The notes beneath the pieces were generated by a model. The model searched no databases and was not told where the DNA came from. It saw only the letters and a list, made by a program, of their open reading frames with translations. The position numbers and the translations under genes were made by a program. A stretch of 64,000 nucleotides of DNA from Petrosia ficiformis (lineage: Eukaryota > Porifera > Demospongiae > Haplosclerida > Petrosiidae): the NCBI GenBank assembly GCA_947044365.1, contig OX345636.1, forward strand, positions 22,787,466 through 22,851,465, given 5' to 3'. Shown piece by piece: positions 36,701 through 43,100 of this stretch. How positions within the stretch are numbered: position 1 is the first letter of the stretch; each line of letters opens with the position of its first letter.

Positions 36701-36897
36701 TCATTTATAATTAATTATATATATATATATATATATATACACGTTTCCATACCTCCATAGTAATATTCATCAACCGTCTTCAACCAACCAACATCATCGT
36801 GGGTGTGTGCAACAAGATGGACATTTATTTTGTCCTTTTCCTCTGCGAATACAAAGGAACCAAACAGGCAGGAGACTAGAATGACAAAGAAGGTCAT
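4931..36897 (-). CDS. MAN2B1: lysosomal alpha-mannosidase, GH38, 24 exons, complete
   Basis: Exons, 5' to 3' on the minus strand: 36897-36753, 33695-33544, 33382-33167, 32103-31900, 29734-29663, 28066-27953, 26279-26147, 25294-25166, 23684-23645, 22675-22489, 21204-21088, 19146-19005, 17907-17834, 17763-17626, 16802-16710, 15797-15747, 14730-14663, 13573-13472, 12463-12376, 11101-11015, 9282-9046, 8095-7949, 5783-5669, 5028-4931. They total 2949 nt (982 aa), all phases agree, and the stop is TAA. Residues 1-18 form a signal peptide. Zinc ligands are H33 and D35 in HTHDDVGW, the nucleophile D157 in [10 protein letters not shown], and a His in QHHDAVSGT (about 398). [36 protein letters not shown] and SPMEIRTF are family marks. 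The product trims alpha-mannose from glycoproteins in lysosomes. Human MAN2B1 is 1011 aa. Further in-frame ATGs lie upstream, near the C tract; I chose 36897 because it directly precedes the hydrophobic leader. Exon 9 is only 40 bp and has a weak acceptor. Confidence 0.93.
5120..5354. mobile_element. TTCACATTCAC-type MITE, copy 1
   Basis: Lies in the last mannosidase intron. Left end ACTATAGTCTGTTCACATTC, right end GTGAATGTGAATGACC followed by TTTAGT, with inverted ends of about 25-30 bases. It shares inner blocks (TTTAATGTCATAAGG, CAATAATGAAGCAATG) with 35934-36200 and, rearranged, with 31121-31332. Too short to code for anything. Confidence 0.6.
5876..7140. repeat. 66-bp tandem satellite, about 17 units, with inverted last copy
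   Basis: Each 66-bp unit is a 30-base block starting CTGGATGATAGAG and a 36-base block starting CTAGATGATAGAC, so the unit is itself a diverged internal duplication. Units differ mainly at a few C/T positions. The array sits in mannosidase intron 22. Because 66 is divisible by three, a 316-codon frame stays open from 6059 to 7009, giving a 22-residue period ([10 protein letters not shown] plus [12 protein letters not shown]). I do not regard it as a gene. At 7050-7130 the last copy is followed by a reversed copy, forming a hairpin. Confidence 0.9.
8232..8312. repeat. GTGCTATATCA hairpin element, copy 1
   Basis: GTGCTATATCACATTTATAA is followed by AATCAC, a GC-rich centre (GAGGGCCATAGGCCTGAGGG) and GTGATTATAA. 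The AATCAC and GTGATT arms pair. Related copies lie at 19221-19309, 36445-36553, 45957-46755 and 50427-50670. Confidence 0.5.
9737..9770 (-). ncRNA. hammerhead-ribozyme-like core, inverted copy
   Basis: On the minus strand: CCACTGATGA, one extra A, a 7-bp stem GGTAGTT/AACTACC with a 4-base loop, then GAAA. The following bases (AGTTTG) are more decayed than in the copy at 10302, and pairing for stem I is weaker. Confidence 0.5.
10302..10345 (+). ncRNA. hammerhead ribozyme motif of a Penelope-like element
   Basis: The catalytic core reads CTGATGA (10306-10312), stem II GGTAGTT with loop GTAT and AACTACC (10314-10331), then GAAA (10332-10335). ACCA before the core can pair with TGGT after GAAATGTT to make a short stem I. 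One A lies between the CTGATGA box and stem II, which is a departure from the minimal consensus. Penelope-like elements are known to carry hammerhead ribozymes in their terminal repeats, which matches the position just after the C-terminal coding end. Activity is not shown. The same motif recurs at 9737 (minus), 55007 (minus, decayed) and 57167 (plus). Confidence 0.6.
11476..11562 (+). mobile_element. tRNA-derived SINE, truncated copy (body and tail)
   Basis: CCACCTGAGGCAA and TTGCCTCAGGTG... pair around a T-rich loop, followed by a (CTTT)n tail. This is the body and tail of the SINE seen whole at 13996-14139; the tRNA head is missing. Confidence 0.6.
11653..12054. mobile_element. hAT-like MITE with an internal 22-bp minisatellite
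   Basis: Ends are CAGTGTTTCCCCCA and TGGGGGAAACACTG, perfect inverted repeats, flanked on both sides by ACAGATG (11646-11652 and 12055-12061). CAGTG-type ends with 7-8 bp target copies fit the hAT superfamily. The inside is mostly a tandem array of about a dozen 22-bp units (CACCCTTTAATCATGCTCCC and close variants). The array keeps frames open on both strands ([12 protein letters not shown] and IKGWGSM-type peptides); these are repeat artefacts and not genes. Confidence 0.8.
12519..12699. mobile_element. CAATAAAAAGTCACCATAC-type MITE, copy 1
   Basis: Ends CAATAAAAAGTCACCATACA and TAATGGTGACTTCTTATTG are inverted repeats. Inside are TTCAATTGACAAGTA and GTGTGGAAATGAAACTACT. Other copies: 28556-28740, 31675-31860, 51500-51678. 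All are 180-190 bp and non-coding. Located in a mannosidase intron. Confidence 0.75.
12829..13202. mobile_element. hAT-like MITE with TAGGGCT ends
   Basis: Ends TAGGGCTATAAC and GTTGCAGCCCTA are imperfect inverted repeats. The flanks CATTATAA (left) and CATTATAT (right) match at 7 of 8 positions, as expected for a hAT 8-bp target copy. The inside has paired ATATCTGGAT/ATATCCAGAT-like motifs and no ORF of note. Confidence 0.65.
13996..14139 (-). mobile_element. tRNA-derived SINE with hairpin body and CTTT tail
   Basis: On the minus strand the element starts with a 73-nt tRNA-like head (14139-14067). This is followed by a short T-rich body that ends in an inverted copy of the tRNA 3' end (CACCTGAGGCAA against TTGCCTCAGGTG), then a (CTTT)n tail. 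The head has both polymerase III boxes (TAGCTCAGTTGG and GGTTCGAATCC). The 3' flank (TATCTC...GATAACATCAT) is shared with the copies at 15374 and 27757, so it is probably part of the element. It sits inside an older MITE. Confidence 0.75.
14067..14139 (-). tRNA. tRNA-like head of SINE, anticodon GGA, complete cloverleaf
   Basis: The 73 nt fold completely. Acceptor GCCTTGG pairs with CTGAGGC (two G-U pairs); D stem is GCTC/GAGC; anticodon stem TCTGT/GCAGA; T stem GTGGG/CCCAC with loop TTCGAAT. The anticodon would be GGA (Ser), but base 33 is C and not U, and the variable arm is only 5 nt, unlike a real serine tRNA. It is continuous with a SINE body found elsewhere, so I read it as a SINE head and not as a working tRNA gene. 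Confidence 0.5.
15072..15200. repeat. short TIR hairpin element, TACCTTCAAACACCCGC ends
   Basis: TACCTTCAAACACCCGC pairs with GCGAGTGTTTGAAGGTA, and inner blocks (AATTTGGTATC, GATACCAAATTTAG) also pair. About 130 bp, non-coding. A weaker relative lies near 16965-17095. Confidence 0.6.
15374..15448 (-). mobile_element. tRNA-derived SINE, truncated copy (tail)
   Basis: Contains the AGAAAGAAAGAAAGACACCT tail junction and GAGGCAATGGAAAAATGAA, then breaks off before the tRNA head. The preceding GATGTTATAGGAGATGTAG is shared with the other copies. Confidence 0.6.
15939..16280. mobile_element. TTGCACCTATACTA-type MITE, copy 1
   Basis: Ends TAGCATTGCACCTATACTA and TAGGTGTAACACTA are inverted repeats. 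The inside (ATAGGCAACTGCATTGCC, CAATATCGGATTGGATCTGC) matches 26843-27252. Ends of this type suggest hAT; there is no transposase. Confidence 0.6.
17927..18140. repeat. tandem repeat, ATAATGTACA type
   Basis: Units built from TACATGTAC, ATAATGTATAATGTACA and ATACTATTAATACACAT repeat several times within a mannosidase intron. Confidence 0.6.
19221..19309. repeat. GTGCTATATCA-type hairpin element, copy 2 (diverged)
   Basis: Bounded by TATAACACACCC and GCGTGTTATA. Inner GGGCTGTATCTGA pairs with a TCCGATACAGCCC-like arm, with GAGGGCGGAGTGATTATAA between. Confidence 0.5.
20033..20562. mobile_element. ATCCCTATGATTGCTTTG-type TIR element, copy 2
   Basis: Begins with an AAAAAAGTATCC-like end and finishes GGAAAGCAATTATAAGGAT then CCTACAGGCCAT. 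It shares CATTAGTGTCTCTACCTTTC, TGGGGCCTGAAGAAG and CATTAATTGATCAAGCCCCC with 42297-42804. No coding frame of note. Confidence 0.6.
21880..22137. mobile_element. ATCCCTATGATTGCTTTG-type TIR element, left part only
   Basis: GGGGGAAAAAGGATGCC, CTATGATTGCTTTGTGG, TCCAACATTCAGTAA and CATGGCTGACTTTCTC match the copy at 4077. It then runs into the inverted repeat at 21973-22380, so its right end is lost or rearranged. Confidence 0.5.
21973..22380. repeat. 167-bp near-perfect inverted repeat
   Basis: The left arm 21973-22139 and the right arm 22214-22380 are reverse complements; by eye only two of 167 positions differ. The 74-base spacer is 22140-22213. The arms contain CATTAATCCCCAGAATG, the same kind of block as in the ATCCCTATG element family, so this is probably a recent inverted duplication of such an element. 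It lies in mannosidase intron 10 and would fold into a long hairpin in the pre-mRNA. Confidence 0.85.
24060..24990. repeat. TTACTA-based satellite with higher-order units
   Basis: Runs of TTACTATTACTATTAC are separated by recurring spacers (CTTAAAATATCAGTG, CTCCTAACACGGTGTAA, then from 24600 CTCAACATTGAGATTG and CTATACATTGAGATTG). The second half alternates the last two spacers regularly. It lies in a mannosidase intron and contains no gene. Confidence 0.85.
26843..27252. mobile_element. TTGCACCTATACTA-type MITE, copy 2
   Basis: Ends TAGGGTTGCACCTATACTA and TAGGTGCAACACTA are inverted repeats, both flanked by TATATAT-rich DNA. It shares CAATATCGGATTGGATCTGC with the copy at 15939. Confidence 0.65.
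27757..27861 (-). mobile_element. tRNA-derived SINE, 5'-truncated copy
   Basis: The (CTTT)n tail, the hairpin CACCTGAGGCAA/TTGCCTCAGGTG and the last 30 bases of the tRNA head (GGGTTCGAATCCCAC) are present. The head then breaks into TACATGTAC. A reversed copy of its 3' flank (CTACATCTCCGATAACATC) lies at 27650, giving a larger palindrome 27650-27757. Confidence 0.7.
28556..28740. mobile_element. CAATAAAAAGTCACCATAC-type MITE, copy 2
   Basis: Ends CAATAAAACGTCACCATACA and TGTATGGTGAATGTTTATTG. Inner blocks match copies at 12519, 31675 and 51500. Confidence 0.7.
28854..29632. mobile_element. TIR element carrying a HIRAN-like ORF
   Basis: Ends ATACCGTATAGTCTGG (left, followed by TTTTTAAGCGCACC) and GTGTGCTTTAAA then TCCAGACTTTACGGTAT (right) are inverted repeats of about 30 bases. 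The 779-bp element lies in mannosidase intron 5 and contains one intact ORF on the minus strand (29133-29477). No transposase is present, so it would depend on enzymes made elsewhere. Confidence 0.65.
29133..29477 (-). CDS. HIRAN-domain-like protein, 114 aa, inside a TIR element
   Basis: An unbroken 114-codon frame. Residues about 20-95 read [55 protein letters not shown] and CEITGKRK. This resembles HIRAN-type domains (hydrophobic pocket for DNA ends in HLTF/Rad5), including the many short stand-alone versions in invertebrate genomes. Whether it binds DNA is unknown. It lies antisense... that is, on the same strand as the host mannosidase gene, within its intron 5, and is bounded by the terminal repeats of the element. 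A second ATG two codons in could also serve as start. No promoter or intron was recognised, so expression is uncertain. Confidence 0.55.
   Translation of the reverse strand: MTMTAVEKDCHSFVLNSVVREHHVYKCIWTPSVGEELPVVTEVGNLHDKHAVCIKKDGKIVSHVPRGISRTAWYFLNHNGIVICEITGKRKNGVYLEVLCTCTFYGKLINYRIY
30507..30537. repeat. ACATGT palindromic microsatellite
   Basis: A run of (ACATGT)n with an ACGT variant. Similar tracts lie at about 20669-20689, 23797-23819, 26343-26372, 43500-43526 and 50810-50835, and dozens of single TACATGTA sites occur across the window. Confidence 0.8.
30752..31050. repeat. direct duplication, about 125 bp, two copies
   Basis: ACTAAAATTATGAAAACATG, CTCTACTAAATTCTTACCCA and CTACTACATGTA...AGATTGACAT occur at 30752-30880 and again at 30931-31050 in the same order and orientation. 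Confidence 0.7.
31121..31332. mobile_element. TTCACATTCAC-type MITE, rearranged copy
   Basis: The right end (GAACGTGAATGACCTTTAGT) matches the family at 5120 and 35934. The left part carries an inverted piece (TTAAACTATACACTATATTA, GTGAACAGACTTTTAGTAG), so the copy appears internally rearranged. Confidence 0.5.
31461..31645. repeat. inverted-repeat element, GAGAAAATCAGTCA ends
   Basis: GAGAAAATCAGTCACTTG pairs with a CAAATGACTGATTTTCTC end; inner GCCATTTTGT/ACAAAATGGCT also pair. About 185 bp, in a mannosidase intron. A partial relative occurs near 16940. Confidence 0.55.
31675..31860. mobile_element. CAATAAAAAGTCACCATAC-type MITE, copy 3
   Basis: Ends CAATAAAATGTCACCATACA and TGTATGGTGACTTTTTATTG; inner GTGTGGAAATGAAACTACT as in the other copies. 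It lies next to exon 4 of the mannosidase gene. Confidence 0.75.
32142..32660. repeat. AGAT/AGAC tetranucleotide repeat block
   Basis: AGATAGATAAATAGAT and CAGACAGACAGA runs mixed with TACATGTACAT. It holds open a 187-codon minus frame of Tyr/Ile/Leu/Ser residues, which is a repeat artefact. Confidence 0.85.
32667..33060. mobile_element. ATCCCTATGATTGCTTTG-type TIR element, copy 4
   Basis: GGAGAATAAAATATCCCTAT followed by GATTGCC at left, and GTGGAAAGCAATCAGGGAT then CGCCCTGCAG at right. CCTGGCTGACTTTCTC and a CCCAGTGATTGACTAAGCCC block link it to the family. Located in mannosidase intron 3. Confidence 0.6.
34675..35271. mobile_element. TTAA-bounded non-autonomous element (piggyBac-like), intact ends
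   Basis: TTAA at both edges, then a perfect 15-bp inverted repeat: CCCTTAGAGCACTGA and TCAGTGCTCTAAGGG. The inside is more GC-rich than its surroundings and ends in GGGGGGACACCCCCC-like sequence; there is no intact ORF of a transposase. The older copy at 2665-3223 shares most of it. It lies in intron 1 of the mannosidase gene. TTAA targets and CCC ends suggest piggyBac-type mobilisation. Confidence 0.75.
35934..36200. mobile_element. TTCACATTCAC-type MITE, copy 3
   Basis: Ends ACTAAAGTCTGTTCATATTC and GTGAATGTGAATGACC then TTTAGT are inverted repeats. Inner GTTTAATGTCATAAGG and CAATAATGAAGCAATGG match copy 1. Confidence 0.7.
36445..36553. repeat. GTGCTATATCA-type hairpin element, best-preserved copy
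   Basis: TATAACACGCCTACTCGTGC against a decayed right arm ending in GTGTTATAAC; the inner arms GAGATTTATAATCACC and GGTGATTATAAATCTC pair perfectly, with a GC-rich centre (GCCCTCGGGC). Flanked on both sides by long AT repeats (36216-36252 and 36560-36745). Confidence 0.7.
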
Positions 36898-37171
36898 CTT
36901 TAACTGTCTTGTGACATGCCAAGCCACTGTCATGCCCATAACCATAGACCCGGCCCACAACACTGGACAAAGGCCAATTCCCCCCCCCCCCCCCCCCCCC
37001 AGGCCCAATCTGCGGTTCAATTTACAATCTGTTACGTCATTATTACTTTTTGCACTGTTGGGAAATAACCGTTGTCCTTTCAGTTTTGTCGATCTTTTAG
37101 TTCATTAACGCCTGTAGAGTTTGCATTTATAGTTTCTTCCCTTTCTTTTCATACCATATAACTGGTCACAT
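36898..37171. promoter_or_regulatory. shared divergent promoter region with 21-base C tract
   Basis: This is the 274-bp gap between the start codons of the alpha-mannosidase (minus) and the coiled-coil gene (plus), so both promoters and both 5' untranslated regions must fit here unless an unseen upstream exon exists. A run of 21 C lies at 36980-37000 and could form a quadruplex on the G strand. No clear TATA box stands out. Head-to-head spacing this short suggests a bidirectional promoter. Confidence 0.5.
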
Positions 37172-40100
37172 ATGGATCCACAAATCGAGGAGCAGAAAGA
37201 TGATCAAAGTTCAGACACTATACATGAAGAACTTCAGAAATTGAAACAAGATAATGGAATGCTTAATAGACGATTACTGGGTGTGAATGAACTTGCTCGA
37301 TTACTTCAAGAAAAGTCAGAAACTTGTGATAATCTTACAGAGAAAAACAAACGATTAGAAATAGCTGTAGTTCGATTGGAGAACCGATGCTCAAACTTCG
37401 ATAAGAAAATGAAGGCTCAACAATTTAGCAGCCTACCATCTGGAAGTGGACCTAGCTTGAAGTCTTCACAAAATTCACCATTTATTCCAGGCCCTTCAAA
37501 GCAGATTCTAGAATCACTTATGAAGGAAAATCATGAGTTGAAGAAGACTATCAATAATTTTACCAAGAAAGGTCCAGCGGGATACCGAGAAGCTGTGGTA
37601 TGTAGTAACTATTACACATTTTGCATATATATATATATATAAATATGAAGTAAAATATCCTTATAAATAGTAATATGTTGGGGGAATTGAAATAGATGTC
37701 TTCTGTTTTGTGTAGCCAGCCCCTTCGGCTTCCTACTTTGGAAACAGAAGGGTCTGGAAGATTTCAATACAAGGAGTCGTTGTGACACAAAGAGGACACA
37801 TCTGCTTTGTTATAAGTAATTGTATTTGTAGCGAACTTAAAAATTTCTCGTCAATTCTCGATATTATTCATAATATTTTTGTTCATGCCTACTGGACACC
37901 CAGACTTTCTGTGGCTGTCAGAACAATCACTTGTATTGAAATGGTTCCGATTCTTCCCTGTCCACAGGAGGAAGAACTTGACTATGCAAGACTATTCTTG
38001 AAACATTGGTATATTACCTGTACGTATCTACATGAAACAGAATTCTTAATAGCCTGAAATAACACTACCGCAGTGTAATATGCTTCAGACATGTTAATTG
38101 CATTTCAAGTTAATTGGTAAAATCCCTAGATGTTATTTGATTTGATATTATGTGTTGCTATAGCATAAACTATGACTAATTTGGTATTGACTGCAGGTGT
38201 AGTATGTGTTTTAATAATTATGTAATTATGGCTAGCATAATGGTGTTTATGTTACTATGTACTGGTTGATGATAAAATGTGTATTTACTCTCATCAACAG
38301 CACTAATACTGTGTTAGTAATAGCTTGCAAATGTGTTAGTGAAAAATTAATTAGCCTAGCACTCAGTTGTCATAGTTGGTGTAACTTTCAGTTTACATGA
38401 CCTCACTGTGATCTCATATGTTGTTAGTAATATACTTGTGACAACTTCCTTTTCCTGACAACCAAAAGTCTGGTTAGTCATTTTGTAGTACATGTACTTA
38501 TACTCTACTAATGTCTACTTACCCAACCGTGATGTGTTGTGATACAATCATACAACCATGGGCACTGAACACAACCATACTTCTGATAACTACCTTAAGG
38601 TAGTCAAGATGTACTATTACAAAAATGAGAACATTCATTTCAGCAACAGAAGATTGGAATTTAGCTCATAACATAATTATAGTAAATAGACATAGCTTAT
38701 TATTGAGTAATACCATAAATATAACAGTAATGATTCTAAATCATAGGTTTACAGTATTATTATTTAGTTAGTTATTTTGGTTATTGTAATGATTTCCAAA
38801 TTCTGAGTCCCTATTTTGTCAGCAGAGCCATAGCAATCTATACACTTCTTGCCTAATATTTCAATCCATATTTGTAGGAATATATACATAATCATGGATG
38901 TGTGCACATATAATTATATTCCATATATATCTTTTTTTTATTACTTTTTGCTGGTGTTCTTCCCCTTGAACTTGTATATACATTTTATGTGATTATAGAG
39001 TATACATATATGTACAGAGCCATAGCTGTCTGTGCACTCCTTGCCTGATATTTGAATTGACAATCCATATTTATGGATATATACATCATCATGAATGTGT
39101 GTATATTCCATATACAATATATCAATTTTTTTTTCATTTTGCTGATGTTCTTCCCCTTAAACTTATATATACATTTTATGTAATTATAGAGTATGCATAT
39201 ACATGTATGTACATATACTTTATGTACAAATACAACGGATGTTTTGTTTTACAATTTAGTAAACATTTTGGTGAAAGTATGTTATAGATGTACATACTAC
39301 ATATGCTGTAGTACATACATTCTGTATAATACTGATTATACATGCTTAGACAGTTATGACATAATATTATTGATAAAAGTCCCAGATTACAAAATTATCA
39401 TACATGTACTTGCTATGTGGAAGATTGACATGTTAATTCGTATTTAAAATTTACCCATTTTTTATCTGTCTATCTCTCCCGCACATAACTACATATATAC
39501 ACTTAACAGAAAATGAATCAATTAGAGGAAGTTATAGATCAGAAAAATGAAAAGATAGGGTTACTACTGAAGCAGATAGACACACTGACTGCCCCTCACA
39601 GTGAAATTGAAGGAGCTAATGTAATGGTGGATCCAGGTTTACTCAAAAGACAGTTACTGAAAATGGAACAGTCTATGAAGGTACATACACCTACAGTTCT
39701 TTAATATACTGTAATCAACCGAAAAGTCAACATACAGACAGTACAGGACAGTACTTACATGTACCTTCATTGTAATGCAATATTGTCAATGGCTCTGCTT
39801 TACATTGTACACAGTAGAGTAACAATACTTTTGTTGCTGTCATGATACTTATTGTCAATCACTCTATAGTCTATTCCTATACTGTTCTGTTCTGTACTGT
39901 TATTTACTTTCTTGTGTAATTTTCTTGTTACATAATATGTACACAGAAACATATTCAAAATGTACATTTTGTGTGTACATGTACAGTATGTATATATTAT
40001 TTGACTGTTAAAACCTTTTGCATATACATGTATGTACATGATCTTTACTGTAACAAGATATACCTGGCTCACCTTATATTATTAACACACAGGTAAAAGA

Positions 40101-43100
40101 TCGTTTTTGTACGCTACTAAGTGAAAGAGTTAATCAGCTACAGAAAGAGCTCAATGAAACAAAGGATAATGGTGAAGATAGCATTGATGGTGTTAATGAA
40201 ACAGTGAAACCAAAGGTTGGTCTACATGTACATTCTGTTTGCTACTGTGATCAATTCCCCTTAATATGTTACTGTTAATATATACATGTATAATGCTTAA
40301 AATTACAAGAGTAGAAATGCACATGTATTAGGTGGGTGTATTTTCAATCTGCTTGTAATGTGTGAAAAATATGTACATGTATATACAAGCTTGTGTAAAT
40401 TCCCTTATTTAGTATGGAGTAATAACATCTGTAAACATCATTCATTAGGTGTTGTTATGTACATTTCATACCATATAAGGACACCCTAATTACATTCATT
40501 TGTAACTTTGATTCCCTGTATAAATTAGGGAGAACTCCCTTTTGTAATGCGAGACATAGGGAATATCCAGTGATGTTATATGTCTGATGTACTTTGATTT
40601 GTAAACAGTGAAAGCTGTTATTATGTCATTCCTGATGATAGGATAATAATATGCTTGTACTTTCAATATTCTCTACTCATGATGTGGTCACAGTTTCCAA
40701 TGTATAGTACTACTCCTACAAATGCCCCAAGCAAACTATAGTATTTTGACATTTCTTGTGCCAATTGAACAATATAGAGTAGATTTCCCTGTTGAGTCAT
40801 ACAATAAAGTCTTTCTGTGTGGTGATACATGTACACGTACCACTAATGGTAAGAGTTCGTTTGCAAATGCATTATGACAATGAGCTAGTGCAGCAAGAGA
40901 ACACATTATCTTGTGCAATATTGTGAAGAGCACTGCGAGTGTTCTCTATGCTTTTAGAAAGATACCCCTATCAAACACCTAGAGTTAGTTACTAATTTAT
41001 TTTTGGAAGGTAAATTTATTGTCTCATAAAACATAATTATTACAAGTGTATATACATGTACATGTATGCTGTAGTAATTATTAGTTTGGTATTGCTTCTG
41101 TATAACAGTATTATAATACTATTTATGCATGTTGCAAATCATTAATGCCTTTTGTGTAAATTCCTTTAGACCACAGAGGACTATAGACAACAAAGCACAT
41201 TAGATCCAACTCAACTGCGAAAAGAATTTGAAGTCAAAGAGAGAAACAGTCGCAAAATGATTGATGAATTACAGTCACAAGTGGAGAATGAAAGGAATGA
41301 AAAGAAGGAGATAATTTCTAAAGCTGAAGAGAGTACAAGAAAAGTTGCTTCTCTGGAAACTGAAATAAGTAATTCCTTTAGTCCTTGTTTTATGTGATAT
41401 AAATAAGACAATTCTTTGGCTTCTTGGCACCACTCTAGGGTACAGGCTTCACACCATGTTAGGATCTTCACATACATGTACATATATATCTTGTTTGACT
41501 GTTTCACTCATGTACACAATTAAATTTACATGTACTTTATAATACAATACTCTAAAATGTGTTTGTAATAGTGTTATTTTAGTTCTATAACTATAACTAA
41601 AACCCCTTTTAGTAAGGCATTGTGACTTTTACTTAACTAAACTATAAGTCTATTGCAATAACTATAACCCTAAAATGAACATTGTGCCAATAATGGACAC
41701 TTTTAGTTAGTTAACTATAACTAAAACTAAAACCCTTTTAGTAAGCCTAATATTATTTTAGTTAATTAAACTATAACTAAAAGTGGTCATTATTGTCAAA
41801 CTAAAACAACACTAGTTTGTAAGCTCACATGTACAACATGTATATATTCCCCTCATTTCAAGCATGTACATGTACATGCATATATCACTTACAGATTCTC
41901 TTTTAATCTATTATCATAAACATCTTTGCATATATTACAATGTACCTTGTACCTACTTACGTGTACATGTATGTACACCTGTATTTACACTGACAATTTG
42001 TGATAAATGTCCTCTATACTTATCTTTTTCTTCCTTGCCCTTATCCCATTTCATTTTTATTCCTTCCCACAATCACAGCTTCTCTCCAACAACAGTTGGA
42101 AAGTTTTGGTGCATATAATGATACATTAGTGAAGGAAAAAATGGATCTCAGTAGTGACGTGATGAAGTTGAATGAACAGTTGCAGAAGTTCACCACTACA
42201 GGATATAAGGTATATATATCATATCCTGTATGAAATGAATATAATTATATACATTACTTCACAAACTGAGTTATTAAAAGAATGATATACAAGTGTAGAG
42301 AAAAAAAACATCCCTATATTTGCTTTGTGATGACTATGTACTAAGCATTTCTGATGGCACTAGTGTCTCTCCCTTTCTGTGTACTCGAAAGCTGGGGCCT
42401 GAAGAAGTAAGTGTAAGCCTGATTGCAGTCTAAGTACACAGATCTTTGATGAACTGACTGAAGTATTCCTACAAGGTTCTAAATGATGATTTCCTCATAT
42501 CTGAAACTTAACAACTTATTATACTTACTTGTTAAAGATTCTTGCATAATATTTATACTGTTTTTCTGCTATATACAACAGTTATTAGCAGTTTCTGAAT
42601 CTTCCTGGCTTGTCTGTAGCTTGAAGAGCCTCTAACGCGTGTTCTTTTACGCGTTACGCCCATTAATTGACCGAGCCCCCCGGGAATGACGCAACTTCCT
42701 TAACTACGTATACAACGCATAGTCGCGCAAGTGACACAAACATATATATATATATATATATTAAACCCCGTGGAAAGCAATTATAGGGATGGCCCTACGG
42801 GCCATAATAAGCTTTTCTAGTACATGTAAATTTGTACATGTAGTATTTGAACATATATATATGAACACATATGTACATGTATACCAGTAAAGGTGATTTT
42901 AGTTACCTATAATACCTGAAAAATCCAAAAAAATCTAGCATTGTTGCAAAAAAAACTACATGTACATGTCATTCTTCTTGGATATCCACTTCACTATATA
43001 CACATGTAATTACATTGTATTATATGCATGTGTACATGATACCACACACTTAATAATACCTTGTTAAGTGTATATATAATACCTGAATTTAAATATTCCC

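Noticed and set aside
36898..37020. N-terminal extension of alpha-mannosidase through a poly-Gly stretch
   Set aside because: In-frame ATGs exist upstream, but the poly-Gly comes from the C21 tract and the hydrophobic leader starts directly at 36897.
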